A stretch of DNA of 64,000 nt, from the NCBI GenBank assembly GCA_963728195.1, contig CAVSIX010000009.1, forward strand, positions 1 to 64,000, written 5' to 3'. The stretch comes from Sva-07 sp963728195 (lineage in GTDB: Bacteria; Actinomycetota; Acidimicrobiia; Acidimicrobiales; Ilumatobacteraceae). Numbering within the stretch: position 1 is the first letter of the stretch; each line of letters opens with the position of its first letter. The notes beneath the pieces are model-generated. The model did no database searches, was not told where the DNA came from, and was given only the letters and a program-made list of their open reading frames with translations. Both the position numbers and the translations under genes were made by a program. Below, piece after piece: positions 53,742 through 62,990 of this stretch.

Positions 53742-54459
53742 GTGGTCGCCAAGAAGTCGCCGTTCAAGAACATCGCCGGCGTCACCCCGTGCCCCGGCGG
53801 GTGGCTGGTGCTGCCGGCGCGCCTGGCCGGCATCACGGTGGCGGCCGAAGAGTGTTTCGTGCTGCCGAAGCTGGTCGACGTGCTCGACTTCCGTCCGACG
53901 TTCGAGGCGGCGGCGATCAATGCGCCCGATGGGTCTGTTCGACACGCCGTCGGGCCAGTACCGGCCCTGTGACCGAGAGGCACGTGACTACGTCGGCTGG
54001 CCGCGGATGGTGTCGATCTACGGCACGCCGTCACGTGATGCGCTGCGCGGCTCGAATCGCGAAGCCGAGCAGCTGGAACCCTGGATGACCCGCCACGACC
54101 TCCGTCGCTTGCGATGGATCCGCGAGGCGGCGAAGGAAATGCAGCCGTTCCATTCGCGCAGCTTCTTCTCGGCGCATCCCGACGTGTCGTTCACGGCGAT
54201 GAACTCCGACGTGCCGTTGGCGACGTCGCCGTATCACGAGGACGGCCGGCTCGAGCGCTTGGAGCTGATCCGTCAGCGACTGCCGGGCGTCGACGACGTC
54301 ATCACCCGCACCCCGCCGGTTGGCGCCGCCGGCGTGCATCTGCTCCAGGCGGCGGCGCTGTTGTTCACGGCGCGTCGTGCCTCGGGACGGGCGATCAGCC
54401 GGATGCCGGTCGATCCGACATGGGACGAGACCGGCATCCGCATGGAGATCGTGCGCTGA
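53742..54459 (+). CDS. DUF429 protein (predicted RNase H-fold nuclease), one frameshift
   Basis: About 239 residues across a +1 shift near 53926. The first part reads NIAGVTPCPGGWLVLPARLA; after the shift, INAPMGLFDTPSGQYRPCDR, EARDYVGWPRMVSIYGTPSR. CPGGW, the NAPMGL turn and the CDREAR motif match DUF429. It starts 13 nt after pilT. A nuclease-like gene in a pilus operon is unexpected; the function is unknown. Confidence 0.68.
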
Positions 54460-54496
54460 CGAACTGGCTCGGCTCGCGGTGCGCCGGAAGGCGTGC

Positions 54497-55189
54497 TCAG
54501 CCGTTGAGAGCGAGGCCGCGGATCGGCCCGTCGAAGCCATGGTCGCTGCCGACAGATGAACGCTCGGCCGAGGTGGCCGGGGTCGGCGCAGCAAAGGCGG
54601 CGGGTTCGTCAGCCGATGACGGGCATGTCGGCGCTGGGAAGGTCGTCCGCTCGGCGATCGGTGCCGGGACAGACGGGGCGGGGAAGGTCCCCGGCTCCGT
54701 CGCAGCGTCGCCCTCGGCAGGCGCAACCGGCCGAGTTGCGTACCGGTTGAAGATCGTTCGGATTGCGAGCGCCAGATCCTTCTGCTGCGCACGGCAGTCG
54801 TCGAGGCCCTGCTGGATGCGGCCGACCATTTCCTCGAGCGCATCCAGTCGCAACTCGATGTCGGGTGAACCCTCGAACGCCGCGTTCGGCGAGGACTCCA
54901 GCCGGTCGGTGCGCTCGCGCTCGATCAGCGACGTGAGCCGCTGTTCCGATCGTTCGGTGGTGGCCTTGGCTTCCGCACGGGCGAGCTCCACCTGTTCGTG
55001 GGCGATCTGGGCGTAGGTGGCGAGCGACGTGAACTGGCTGCTGATCTGTATCTCGACTTGATGGACCCGGTCGCGCAGCTCGAGGATCTCCACGCCCTGT
55101 TCGGCAGCGGACTCGTCGCCGAAGAACTCGTCGAACGCGCTGGCGTCGATGGTGTCGGAGTCGTGGATGTCTCGTGGCTTGCCGAACAT
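54497..55189 (-). CDS. Coiled-coil protein of the pil locus
   Basis: 230 residues. An acidic N-terminus (DSDTIDASAFDEFFGDES) precedes about 100 residues of coiled coil (GVEILELRDRVHQVEIQISS, DALEEMVGRIQQGLDDCRAQ) and a disordered Pro/Ala/Ser/Thr tail. It resembles a shorter version of the coiled-coil protein at 47.5 kb and is divergent from the pilin gene. Function unknown; a pilus scaffold or polarity factor is a guess. Confidence 0.72.
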   Translation of the reverse strand: MFGKPRDIHDSDTIDASAFDEFFGDESAAEQGVEILELRDRVHQVEIQISSQFTSLATYAQIAHEQVELARAEAKATTERSEQRLTSLIERERTDRLESSPNAAFEGSPDIELRLDALEEMVGRIQQGLDDCRAQQKDLALAIRTIFNRYATRPVAPAEGDAATEPGTFPAPSVPAPIAERTTFPAPTCPSSADEPAAFAAPTPATSAERSSVGSDHGFDGPIRGLALNG

Positions 55190-55442
55190 GTCGTCCCTCT
55201 TGCGGTGTGAGGTGCGCCGCCCGCTGCGGACGCTCGGTTCTACATCGGCGTGACTGCATCGACGTCTTGAGAGCTGACCAACGTCGGTTTGTCCAGGTTT
55301 CGGAAAGCTTCGAACTTCCGCTCAAGGTCGATCCCGGCCGACCGAAGAAACAACTGCGCAACGGGAGCTGGTTCTCACGGAGCGCATTCGTGAGACACCT
55401 CTCCTCCGGGAGATCAACCAAAGAGCGGAAGGACACATTCAC

Positions 55443-56181
55443 ATGGACAACAAGCAGGACAAGGGATTCACCCTCGTCGAACTCCTCATCGTCATCGTCA
55501 TCCTCGGCATCCTCGCCACCGTCACCGTGTTCGCCGTCCGCGGCATCACCGACAGGGCCAGGAGAACAGCCTGTAAGGCCGACGAGGCGACCCTCCAGAC
55601 GGCCGTCGAGGCTGGCCTACGTGCAGAACGAGCGCGCGACAGATTCCGGACGACGTTCGGCCCGAGCTGCATGGCCTCGCTGGGCGAACAACAACTCGAG
55701 CCAAGGTTGACTGCCGGACCGTCCGTCGCACGATCGGGCGTCACTGGCGCTACGAACCCTGCGACTGATATCGGCGTGACAAGACCCCGGCTTGGCCGGC
55801 GGTCTTCGTCATTTCCGATGACGCTCGACGCAACCTGCCATCCTCATCGACTTGATCGTCGCCGCTGATGCACTGACGTACCACTCGACAACCTGACGAA
55901 GACGCCCGTGCACCGCTTCAAGCCGACACGGGCTCTATCGCGCGTTTCACCTGGTCACCTCGTGGTGATCGCGACCTCGGCATCGTTCCGGTCGTTCGCA
56001 GTCCGAGGTCGCAGCGGCGGCTCCCGCCTGATGCCGAGTCTGGACTGTACCGGTCCGTCAACGCACACGACGAACGCGACGTCCGTGGACATCTGCAGCG
56101 ACGCACGAAGACTCACCATCGTCGAAGTACGACCTCCACGACGACGGCACCGTCACCGCCAACGGCCGCTCCTGCCCGTGA
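55443..56181 (+). CDS. pilA: Type IV pilin, frameshifted
   Basis: GGAAGG precedes the ATG. The short leader ends at DKG^FTLVELLIVIVILGILAT, a textbook prepilin site with Glu at +5. CKADEATLQTAVEA follows and, after a +1 shift near 55612, AYVQNERATDSG. Further shifts are needed. A pilin-like C-terminus (KYDLHDDGTVTANGRSCP) ends at TGA 56179-56181, so the full gene may span the whole interval (~245 residues). Its middle cannot be reconstructed reliably. In the conventional reading it stops at 55868. Likely the major or a main pilin of the pilB/pilC/pilT system. Confidence 0.65.
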
Positions 56182-56183
56182 CC

Positions 56184-56214
56184 GTTACGCCAGGGGTCAG
56201 ACCCCAGGCGTAAC
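56184..56214. repeat. 31-bp hairpin repeat, copy 2 (REP-like / terminator)
   Basis: Identical over all 31 bases to 6871-6901. It starts 2 nt after the last in-frame stop of the pilin region, the same spacing as copy 1. Confidence 0.8.
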
Positions 56215-56268
56215 ACTCTGCTCCACCCTGCCGGTTCGTCGAACGTTTCGTCATCGCCCGAACTCCCG

Positions 56269-56374
56269 CTGCGATGAGCGAAGCGCCGGCATTCGGTCGG
56301 TTCGCTCATCGCACAGCGAACCCCTTCAGCTGCGGTGAGCGAAGCGCCGGTATCCGGTCGGTTGGCTCATCGGT
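56269..56374. repeat. Two direct repeats (61-bp period) forming hairpins
   Basis: Copies at 56269-56312 and 56330-56374 share most of ~45 bases. In the first, GCGATGAGCGAA (56271-56282) pairs perfectly with 56301-56312 around an 18-nt loop; in the second the arms are degenerate. It lies between the convergent pilin and BTAD genes and is probably a terminator. Confidence 0.65.
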
Positions 56375-56385
56375 GGGCAGTGGCG

Positions 56386-59300
56386 TCACGAGGTCGAGGG
56401 GTTGAGGAGTTCCCGTCGCAGGGCGAGGAGTTTGGGGGCGGGCTCGCCGTCGGACCAGGCGTCGGCGACAAGGACCCGCTCGTACGACTCCCACTCCTGG
56501 CGGACACCGGCCAGGTCGCCGGCACGCGCGTGGGCCTGCATCCGCAGTGCGATCAGCTCCTCGTGGCCGGGCAACACCCGCAGGCCCTTGCCGGTCGCCC
56601 AGAACACCGCCTCGGTGTCGCCGACCGACAGTGCGTGGCCGGCGAATTCGGCCGTCGCGCTGATCGCCAGCAGCACGAGGTTCGAGGTGATGCCCTCGGC
56701 GTCGGGCCAGAGGTAGCTCGTTCCGGCGAACGGCATGTCACGCACCAGCTCCACCGCCGGCCGGAGCGTCTCGATCGCCTGGCCGGGAGGCTGCACGCTG
56801 GCGTGCTCCAGGCGCTCCTCGACCAGGTCGGCGTCGGTGACGACCAGGTCGTGGATCGGCAACTGCTCGGTGAGCGTGCGCCCGACCCACTCGTCGCCGT
56901 CGGGCGGCGTGACCAGGCGGGCCAGGGCCCGCCGGGCCTCCGACACCACGTTGGCGAACGTCGCGTCACGCACGGCGAGGTCCCACAGCGCCGTGCGCGC
57001 TCCCGACCGTGTCGCCCGGTCGCGGTGGGTCGCCAGCCAGGCGATCAGCTCGACCGTCTTCGAACGTTCGAAGCTTCCCGCCTCGCCGCTGCGAGCGTGC
57101 ACCTCGACGCCGCCGATCAGTCCGACCACGATCTCGTGCGGTCGATCCGCGAACGGTGCATGCACGTCTGCGTCGAAGTCCGAATCGGGAGCGACACCCT
57201 CGGCGTCGTCGACGCTCTCGACGGGTTCGAGCTCGCGGTCGGCGTCGGCCAGCAGTTCGGTGATCTCGTCGAGATCGGACGCACGCATCCCGACCGGGGT
57301 CACGTCGATCGAGGTTCCGAACGCCTCGAGACGCCATCCACTGGCGTCGCTGGCGAGCCTCGCCGCCGGTGCCTCGATGTGTCGATGCTCGTCGGTCACG
57401 ACCACCGCCACGCCGTGGCCGGCGGGAGGAACGCGGGCGGCGACCGCCTCGCCGTCGTCATCGGCTGACCCCAGCAGCACGACGGCCGGCTCCCACATCT
57501 CGCCGCCGGTGCGCAGCGATCGCAGCTCGAACGAGGACCGATCGTTGACCGCCGTGGTCCCTGCCAGCGAACACGCCAGCTCCAGCGCAGCGTCGGCCGA
57601 ACCGGCGACGTGTGCGCTGCGATGCTTCAACAGCGCAGCCTCCGGCAGTGACACCACGACGAGATGCGCCACCTCGGCGAACAGCGACGATGCCAGTGCC
57701 GTGGCGAGCGCGGTGACCACCTCGTCGGCTCGCTCGGCCGGCGCGGCGACCGCCAGCACGCCGCACGCCTCGAGATCGACGAGCAGGTCGTTGCCGGTGG
57801 ACGTGACACCCAACTGCACGAGCGCCACGCACGGCTGGCCGACCCGGCGAGCGTCCTCACCCAGCATTTCGACCGGCACGTCGGCACCGAGCGACCACGA
57901 CTGGCCCGCACCGTCCCAGGGCGGCGGCAGTGGTGCGGCGGCGGTCAACCGCAGGCGGAGATCGCCGTCGGGCGACACCTCGATCCACCCGATCTGACTT
58001 CCCGTGCCGATCAACGATCTGGCCGCAGCGCGACAGGCGACGTCGGCGCGCAGCATCCGCTCGCCGACGTCGATCGTGCGCAGCTTGCGCTCGGTGCTTG
58101 CAACCTCTGCCCGTGGCTCGGGCACACGATGCCGCGGCATCGCGGCGCGGAGGCGACGGCGTCGGCGAACGCCGACGAGTGCCAGGATGCCGGCCGCGAC
58201 CAGCGCCGCATGCTCCAGACGGATCGGCGACGACGAGTCGGGTGCTGGAGTGTCGGCGGGCGCATCGAAACCACCGGCGCCGGTCGGATCGGATGCCGGC
58301 GCCGGCGTCGTGCTGGTGCTCGTCGGGGACACCGGCTCGACGGTCGTCGTCGTCGGCGCCGGCGTGGGGACGAGCGGCAGCGGACCGTTGCCGACGGGCT
58401 GCTCGAACGTCGGCGTCGGGGCGGCATCGTCGGTGGTCGCGGTCGGGTCCGATGGCTGCGGCGCCGGGTCGACCGGCTCGAACGACGGTGCCGCCGGCAA
58501 CTCCGTCGCCACGTCTGCGGGCCGTTGCGGACCCCCATCGGTGCCGATCGGTTCGGCGTCGCTCAGCTCGAGTTCCCAGCCGGGAAGGATCAGGTTCGGG
58601 TCGTCGAACGTGCGCCCGCCGCCCATGTCGTCGCCGGCGTTGCGCTCCCAGATCTCCGACCACGCCGTGGGATCGCCGAGCTGCTCGTCGGCGATGTCCC
58701 ACAACGTGTCGCCACGCTCGACGATGTAGCCGTCGGCGCCATCGACGTCTGCGGCGGGCGTAGCCGGGGCGATGTCGGCGGGGATCTGCAACGTCCATCC
58801 CACCTCGATGTAGGCCGGGTTGGTGAAGCGCTGGCCGCCGGGCATGACCGTTCCGAGATTCGCATCGAGGATCGTGTCGGCGATCTCCAACACGCGCGAC
58901 GAGTCGCCCGCCGCGAGGGCGACCGCGATCGAATGGATCGACTCACCGGACGCCACCACGTGCACGGCTCGCGGTCGTGTGAACCGGCACCGTCGGCAGG
59001 TCGGCGGTGGCTGCGAGGCCCGCCAGGGCGGTGGTCTCGGTCACCGCCGGCGCCGGTCCTTCGAGTGGTGTCATGGCCGCCGCCCGGGCGCCGAGCGTCG
59101 AGGCCAGTGACGTGGCCGGCGACATCATCGGCAGCACGGCCACGAGGCCGACGGCGATGAACCTGGCTGTCGACTGCGCCCACCCGATGCCACGGACGTC
59201 GGGCACGGCAAGGCCGTGGTGCCGGACCGCGTGCACGACCTCCACCAGCGTCGTCACCACGATGACGCCCACCGCCACCCACACCACGCACAGGCTGAGC

Positions 59301-59530
59301 CGGATGATGCCGTCGATGACGGTGTCGTTCGTCAGCGGTCCCGACAGAGCGTCGCCGACGGCGCCCGATCCCCAGTCCCACGGCGGGTCGGCGCCGGCGA
59401 GCGGATTGGCCGATCCGAATCGCGATCGCGACGCAGCGACGAGCACGATCGGCACGAGGACGCCGACGCCGAACAGTGCAGCGACCGACACGGCGAAGCG
59501 GGCCCAGCGGTGCGGATCGCGTTCGCTCAC
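56386..59530 (-). CDS. Membrane LysM-BTAD transcriptional regulator of the Tad locus, one frameshift
   Basis: About 1,048 residues across a +1 shift near 58960 (otherwise two ORFs, 58943-59530 and 56386-58965). The N-terminal part has three membrane helices (FAVSVAALFGVGVLVPIVLV; LCVVWVAVGVIVVTTLVEVV; ARFIAVGLVAVLPMM). Two LysM-like domains follow (HVVASGESIHSIAVALAAG; YIVERGDTLWDIADEQLGD), then a Pro/Thr linker and a fourth helix (HAALVAAGILALVGV). The C-terminal half contains a winged-helix-like region (ERSKTVELIAWLATHRDRAT) and a BTAD domain (GHALSVGDTEAVFWATGKGL...). Comparable proteins accompany actinobacterial Tad clusters. The GTG start overlaps the preceding 31-residue ORF. Confidence 0.8.
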
Positions 59531-59622
59531 CTGTCCTCCTGTCCGTTCGTGTGGTCGGCGCCCGCCGAACGAACAGTGGGCGCCAGCGCCGCGGAAGGGG
59601 AACGGTGGCCGCCGTTCTTCAT
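59527..59622 (-). CDS. 31-residue ORF in the Tad operon
   Basis: MKNGGHRSPSAALAPTVRSA, then GADHTNGQEDR. The ATG overlaps the upstream TadE-like stop as ATGA, and its stop overlaps the GTG of the LysM-BTAD gene as GTGA. The exact fit at both ends is the main evidence that it is translated; it may serve only to keep ribosomes coupled across the junction. Confidence 0.5.
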   Translation of the reverse strand: MKNGGHRSPSAALAPTVRSAGADHTNGQEDR

Positions 59623-60029
59623 GGCGCCCTCTGCGCTCGGACCGTGCCGGCGCCGGTGACCGTCCGGCCGTCGTCGGTGATCGTGACGGTGACCGACACG
59701 CTGTCGGCGACGATGTCGATGGCGGTGACGTCTCCCTCGACCCCGTAGCTGGTGAACAATGCGCCGGCCGTCGATGCCGCCGCTTGCCTGGCGGCCCCCG
59801 GGTCGATCACGACGACGCCGGAGCGCAGGTCGGAGATCGCCGCCGACTGCGCTCCCGACCGGGCCGCCTGGAACGCGATCGACTGTGCGGCCGACCGGTT
59901 CGAGACGCCGCGGTCGACGTCGCGAGCAAGCCACACCAGCCCGAGGAACGTGAAGGCGAAGATCAGAGCGATCCCTGCGACCAGCCCCGCTCCGTGGTCG
60001 CCGCGTCCTCGCCGTCGGCTTGCGGTCAC
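59619..60029 (-). CDS. TadE/TadG-like pilus assembly protein
   Basis: 136 residues from a GTG that overlaps the upstream stop. A short basic start (VTASRRRGRGDHGAGLVAG) leads into a single helix (LIFAFTFLGLVWLA) and a periplasmic domain rich in Ala/Val/Thr strands (DSVSVTVTITDDGRTVTG). This layout matches TadE-like pseudopilins. Third of three similar proteins in a row. Confidence 0.75.
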   Translation of the reverse strand: MTASRRRGRGDHGAGLVAGIALIFAFTFLGLVWLARDVDRGVSNRSAAQSIAFQAARSGAQSAAISDLRSGVVVIDPGAARQAAASTAGALFTSYGVEGDVTAIDIVADSVSVTVTITDDGRTVTGAGTVRAQRAP

Positions 60030-60451
60030 GGCGCCGACTCCGTCGCCCGCAGGGGATCGATCGCAGCGAACGCCGTCGCCGTGTTCGTACGGCCGGACGG
60101 CGGATCGATCAGCTCCAGTCCGTCGGTCGAGACCGTGCACGACACCGTCACTGCCACCTGGCCGCCGGGGCGGAAGTCGCCGACGTCGACCGACACCTTC
60201 GGTGAGGCACACGACGTCGGATCGACGAGCATCGCCCGCCCGACCTCCTCGGCTGCCGCCACTGCCGCTGCGGTCGAGCGCTCCTGGGCGGCGGCTTGAG
60301 CGGCCGACTCGGCGGCGCTCTGAACGGTGGCGCGGCTGTCGACGCCCCGACCGAGAAACACGATCACGACCGCGAGCCCGATCGCCGCCGGTGTCAGAAG
60401 GGCCAGGCCGAGTGCATCGGACGATCCGCCATCGTGGCGCAGCCGGCGCAT
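60026..60451 (-). CDS. TadE-like pilus assembly protein
   Basis: 141 residues. MRRLRHDGGSSDALGLALLTP starts it, then the helix AAIGLAVVIVFLGRGV and a periplasmic domain with two cysteines (TSCASPKVSV; VSCTVSTDGLEL). Typical minor pseudopilin of Tad systems (TadE/TadF type). The start overlaps the previous gene's stop as TGATG. Confidence 0.75.
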   Translation of the reverse strand: MRRLRHDGGSSDALGLALLTPAAIGLAVVIVFLGRGVDSRATVQSAAESAAQAAAQERSTAAAVAAAEEVGRAMLVDPTSCASPKVSVDVGDFRPGGQVAVTVSCTVSTDGLELIDPPSGRTNTATAFAAIDPLRATESAP

Positions 60452-60858
60452 CACGGCGTGATCTCCTCGACGGGGACCGCTGAGGTGACGGCGACCGAGT
60501 TGGCGGTGCCGCGGATGATGCCGGGAGCATCGCCGGTCACGGTGACGGTCACGACGCCGCCCGTCGAACGGACCTCGACGGCGACGTTGCGCAGATCGGT
60601 GTCGGCGGTGAGGATCGCCGTGGCCGACGCCTGCGCATCGCCGGCGGCGACACCCGATCGGGCAACGAGCGCTGCGGTGTCGCGGGCGATCACCCGTGCC
60701 TCGGTGCGGGCATGGCTCCACAGAGCCGCCTGGAACGCGGCGAAGGCGAGCACGACGAACATCGGCGTCAGCAGCGCCACCGCCAGCGAGGTCGCGGCGC
60801 CGGCGTCACCGCGCAGGCGTCGCATCGTCCCGGTGGCGGGAAGCGTTGCTGGGGCCAT
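60451..60858 (-). CDS. TadE-like pilus assembly protein
   Basis: 135 residues from the ATG at 60858 (an ATG at 60825 gives MRRLRGDAGAATSLAVALLTP, closely resembling the start of the next protein). It has one helix (MFVVLAFAAFQAALW) and a beta-rich domain (VRSTGGVVTVTVTGDAPG). Related to the two genes downstream, so the set probably arose by duplication. Confidence 0.75.
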   Translation of the reverse strand: MAPATLPATGTMRRLRGDAGAATSLAVALLTPMFVVLAFAAFQAALWSHARTEARVIARDTAALVARSGVAAGDAQASATAILTADTDLRNVAVEVRSTGGVVTVTVTGDAPGIIRGTANSVAVTSAVPVEEITP

Positions 60859-60889
60859 TGCGCTGATGCCGTCCGGCGACCCGATGGCG

Positions 60890-61129
60890 TCAGGGAGCCG
60901 ACGGTGCCTGGACCGGCGTGCTGGCCGTGTCGCGGATCTGGCTCCAGATGATCGCCGCCACGACCGCCACGCTGATCGCTGCCGCGGCGTACCAGAGCAC
61001 CTGCTCGATCGAGACCGCACCCCGGTCGCCGCCGGAATCGTCCTCGGTGCGATCCTGCGCGCCAGCGGTGTGCAGGATGCGAGCGACGACGGTGATGACA
61101 CCGGTGAGCAACAACGTCGGATCGTGCAT
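60890..61129 (-). CDS. Flp-type pilin
   Basis: 79 residues. After a ~38-residue N-terminus comes RGAVSIEQVLWYAAAAISVA, VVAAIIWSQIRD: a Flp pilin-like hydrophobic helix with Glu five residues after a Gly-Ala pair and an adjacent aromatic residue. The tail is short (TASTPVQAPSAP). It is small enough to be the major subunit of the Tad pilus. The ribosome site GAGAGG precedes the ATG by 8 nt. Confidence 0.72.
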   Translation of the reverse strand: MHDPTLLLTGVITVVARILHTAGAQDRTEDDSGGDRGAVSIEQVLWYAAAAISVAVVAAIIWSQIRDTASTPVQAPSAP

Positions 61130-61142
61130 GTTCGGATTCCTC

Positions 61143-61167
61143 TCGGAGTTCGGAGTTCGGAGTTCGG
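61143..61167. repeat. Heptanucleotide tandem repeat
   Basis: TCGGAGT repeated 3.6 times, 14 nt upstream of the Flp pilin ATG on the minus strand. Located in its leader. Confidence 0.75.
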
Positions 61168-61215
61168 TCGGAGCTCGGTCTGGGTGAATGGAATTGGCGG
61201 GTCGCGGTCGTTCGG

Positions 61216-62094
61216 TCAGTTGAGGTTGAGGGCGGGGTAGATGATCAGCGCCATGAACAGCAGCGCCATGGCGACGAGTGGTGGGGTGACCTTGTCGTTG
61301 CGCACGCGGGCGTCGGCTTCCTGCTCTGCGGCGAGGGTGGATCGCAACGTCGAGCACTTCGCCGTCAGGCTGCGCGCGACCGGTGCGCCTTCGGCCGCCG
61401 ACAGTGTGGCGGTCGCCGCCACCTGCTCGAGCTCGACGATGCCGTAGTCGTCGGCGACACGTTCCAGCGCCCGCACCAGGCTCTGGCCGGTCGTGCCCGC
61501 CTCGCGCATCCGCCGTCGCAACTCGCGGAACAGCAGCCCGTCGCCGGCGCGCGCCGCCTGATCGAGGGCGCCCTCGTAGCCGGTGTTACCGGCGAGCAGC
61601 ATGGTGACCATGTCGAGATAGGCGCCGAGCTGGTGACGGAGATCGAGCGCCACGTCTGCGCTCGTCGCCATCGTCGTCGAGTGCACGAGCATCGCCGCGG
61701 CGATCGCAGCGACGATCGACAGCGCCGCCGGGATCCAGACACCGAGCGACAGCAGACCGAGTGCTTGCAGGACCGCCAGCACCAGTGCCGGGATCATGAG
61801 TCCGCCGAGCGCTGCCAGGACGAGATGGCCGACGTGCGTCTCGACGCTGCGCCCCACCAGTCGCAGCGGCCGCGTCCATCCCCGGGTCCACGCCGACGCC
61901 CCGTGTCGTTCGACGAACGAGCCGACCGCGACGATCGCGCCCGGTTGCTCCCGCGAGGTGGTCGCGCTCGCTCTGTGGAGGTGCGCCATCGCCTGGCCGA
62001 GGCGCGGCCGGGGCTGACGCCAGCCACTCGATGCCAGCCAGGCGCCGGCGCAGAACACGATGCTGCACAGCGCCAGCACGCCGGTCGGTCTCAT
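61216..62094 (-). CDS. tadC: TadC, Tad pilus inner-membrane platform
   Basis: 292 residues. The T2SSF domain reads LGAYLDMVTMLLAGNTGYEG, ALDQAARAGDGLLFRELRRR, with flanking helices (VLALCSIVFCAGAWLASS; LVLAALGGLMIPALVLAVL; VAMALLFMALIIYPALN). TadB and TadC form the membrane platform on which the CpaF ATPase acts. The ATG overlaps the tadB stop as ATGA. Confidence 0.88.
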   Translation of the reverse strand: MRPTGVLALCSIVFCAGAWLASSGWRQPRPRLGQAMAHLHRASATTSREQPGAIVAVGSFVERHGASAWTRGWTRPLRLVGRSVETHVGHLVLAALGGLMIPALVLAVLQALGLLSLGVWIPAALSIVAAIAAAMLVHSTTMATSADVALDLRHQLGAYLDMVTMLLAGNTGYEGALDQAARAGDGLLFRELRRRMREAGTTGQSLVRALERVADDYGIVELEQVAATATLSAAEGAPVARSLTAKCSTLRSTLAAEQEADARVRNDKVTPPLVAMALLFMALIIYPALNLN

Positions 62095-62990
62095 CGGCTG
62101 GACCCCGGTGCGGTCGCCGTCGTCGACATCGACGATGTGGAGCGATGTTCGGGCGTGGGGGTGGCCGGCGAAGCGGCGGTGAGGAACCGGCTCGGCTTCG
62201 GGAAGCGGGCGAGACGCTGTACGCGCAGGAGCAGGGCGGCGTAGATCCCGAGGACGAGCCCGAGGAACAGCTGTCCACCTGCGGTGTCGTACGGCTCGAG
62301 ATACTCGGCGCGCCCGAACACGAGCACTCCGACCACGAGCGACCCCATGATCACGGTCAGCAGCGTGACCTCGCGCTGGATCGGTGCTCGCTCGGCCTCG
62401 ACGAGACGGCGCCGGTCGGCCTGACGTCGGGCCTGTTCGGCGAGCGAGCCGAGCACCGCAGCGGTGCGCGCTCCGCGCTGCACGGCGATCAGCAGGCCGG
62501 CGGCGACCAGGTCGCCGAGTGGGTCGTCGATGTCGTCGGCGAATCGCCGGAACACGATGGCAGGATCCTGGCGTCCGAGACCGGCTGCCAACCGGCGCAC
62601 CTGCGGCTTGATCGCCGCCGGGCAGGTGGCCACGGTGGCGTTGATCGCACCGACCGGCTGATCGCCGGCCATCAGCACGTCACGCAGGTTCTCGATCCAC
62701 GATGCCAGGGCGTCGATGCGCTGCAGTTCGCCGGCCCGGCCGGCATCGCGCTGTTGCCAGACCCCGATCGCGTACCAGCAGCCGACGGCGACGACGATGG
62801 CGGCGACCACCCAGCCCGACGCAGCCAGCACGACCAGCGCCACGCCGCCGGCAGCGATGAGGCGCACCCACCGGCCGGGACGTACAGCCCTCGCCGGACG
62901 CACCGAGGCGTCGTCGCCGCTCGACAACACCAACACGGCGAGGACGCCCGCCACCGTCGACACGACCAGCACCGCCACGTCGAGGCTCAT
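62091..62990 (-). CDS. tadB: TadB, Tad pilus inner-membrane platform
   Basis: 299 residues. Helices at both ends (VAVLVVSTVAGVLAVLVL; LTVIMGSLVVGVLVFGRA; LFLGLVLGIYAALLL) flank the T2SSF core (LASWIENLRDVLMAGDQPVG, DPLGDLVAAGLLIAVQRG). Starts by ATGA overlap with the cpaF stop and ends by ATGA overlap with tadC. Confidence 0.88.
   Translation of the reverse strand: MSLDVAVLVVSTVAGVLAVLVLSSGDDASVRPARAVRPGRWVRLIAAGGVALVVLAASGWVVAAIVVAVGCWYAIGVWQQRDAGRAGELQRIDALASWIENLRDVLMAGDQPVGAINATVATCPAAIKPQVRRLAAGLGRQDPAIVFRRFADDIDDPLGDLVAAGLLIAVQRGARTAAVLGSLAEQARRQADRRRLVEAERAPIQREVTLLTVIMGSLVVGVLVFGRAEYLEPYDTAGGQLFLGLVLGIYAALLLRVQRLARFPKPSRFLTAASPATPTPEHRSTSSMSTTATAPGSSR

Noticed and set aside
55908..56213. 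101-codon ORF after the pilin
   Set aside because: Composition is random-like and it runs through the hairpin repeat; another frame in the same place gives a pilin-like C-terminus.
57664..59160. 498-codon plus-strand frame opposite the LysM-BTAD gene
   Set aside because: Low-complexity Arg/Gly/Asp shadow; the minus strand carries real domains throughout.
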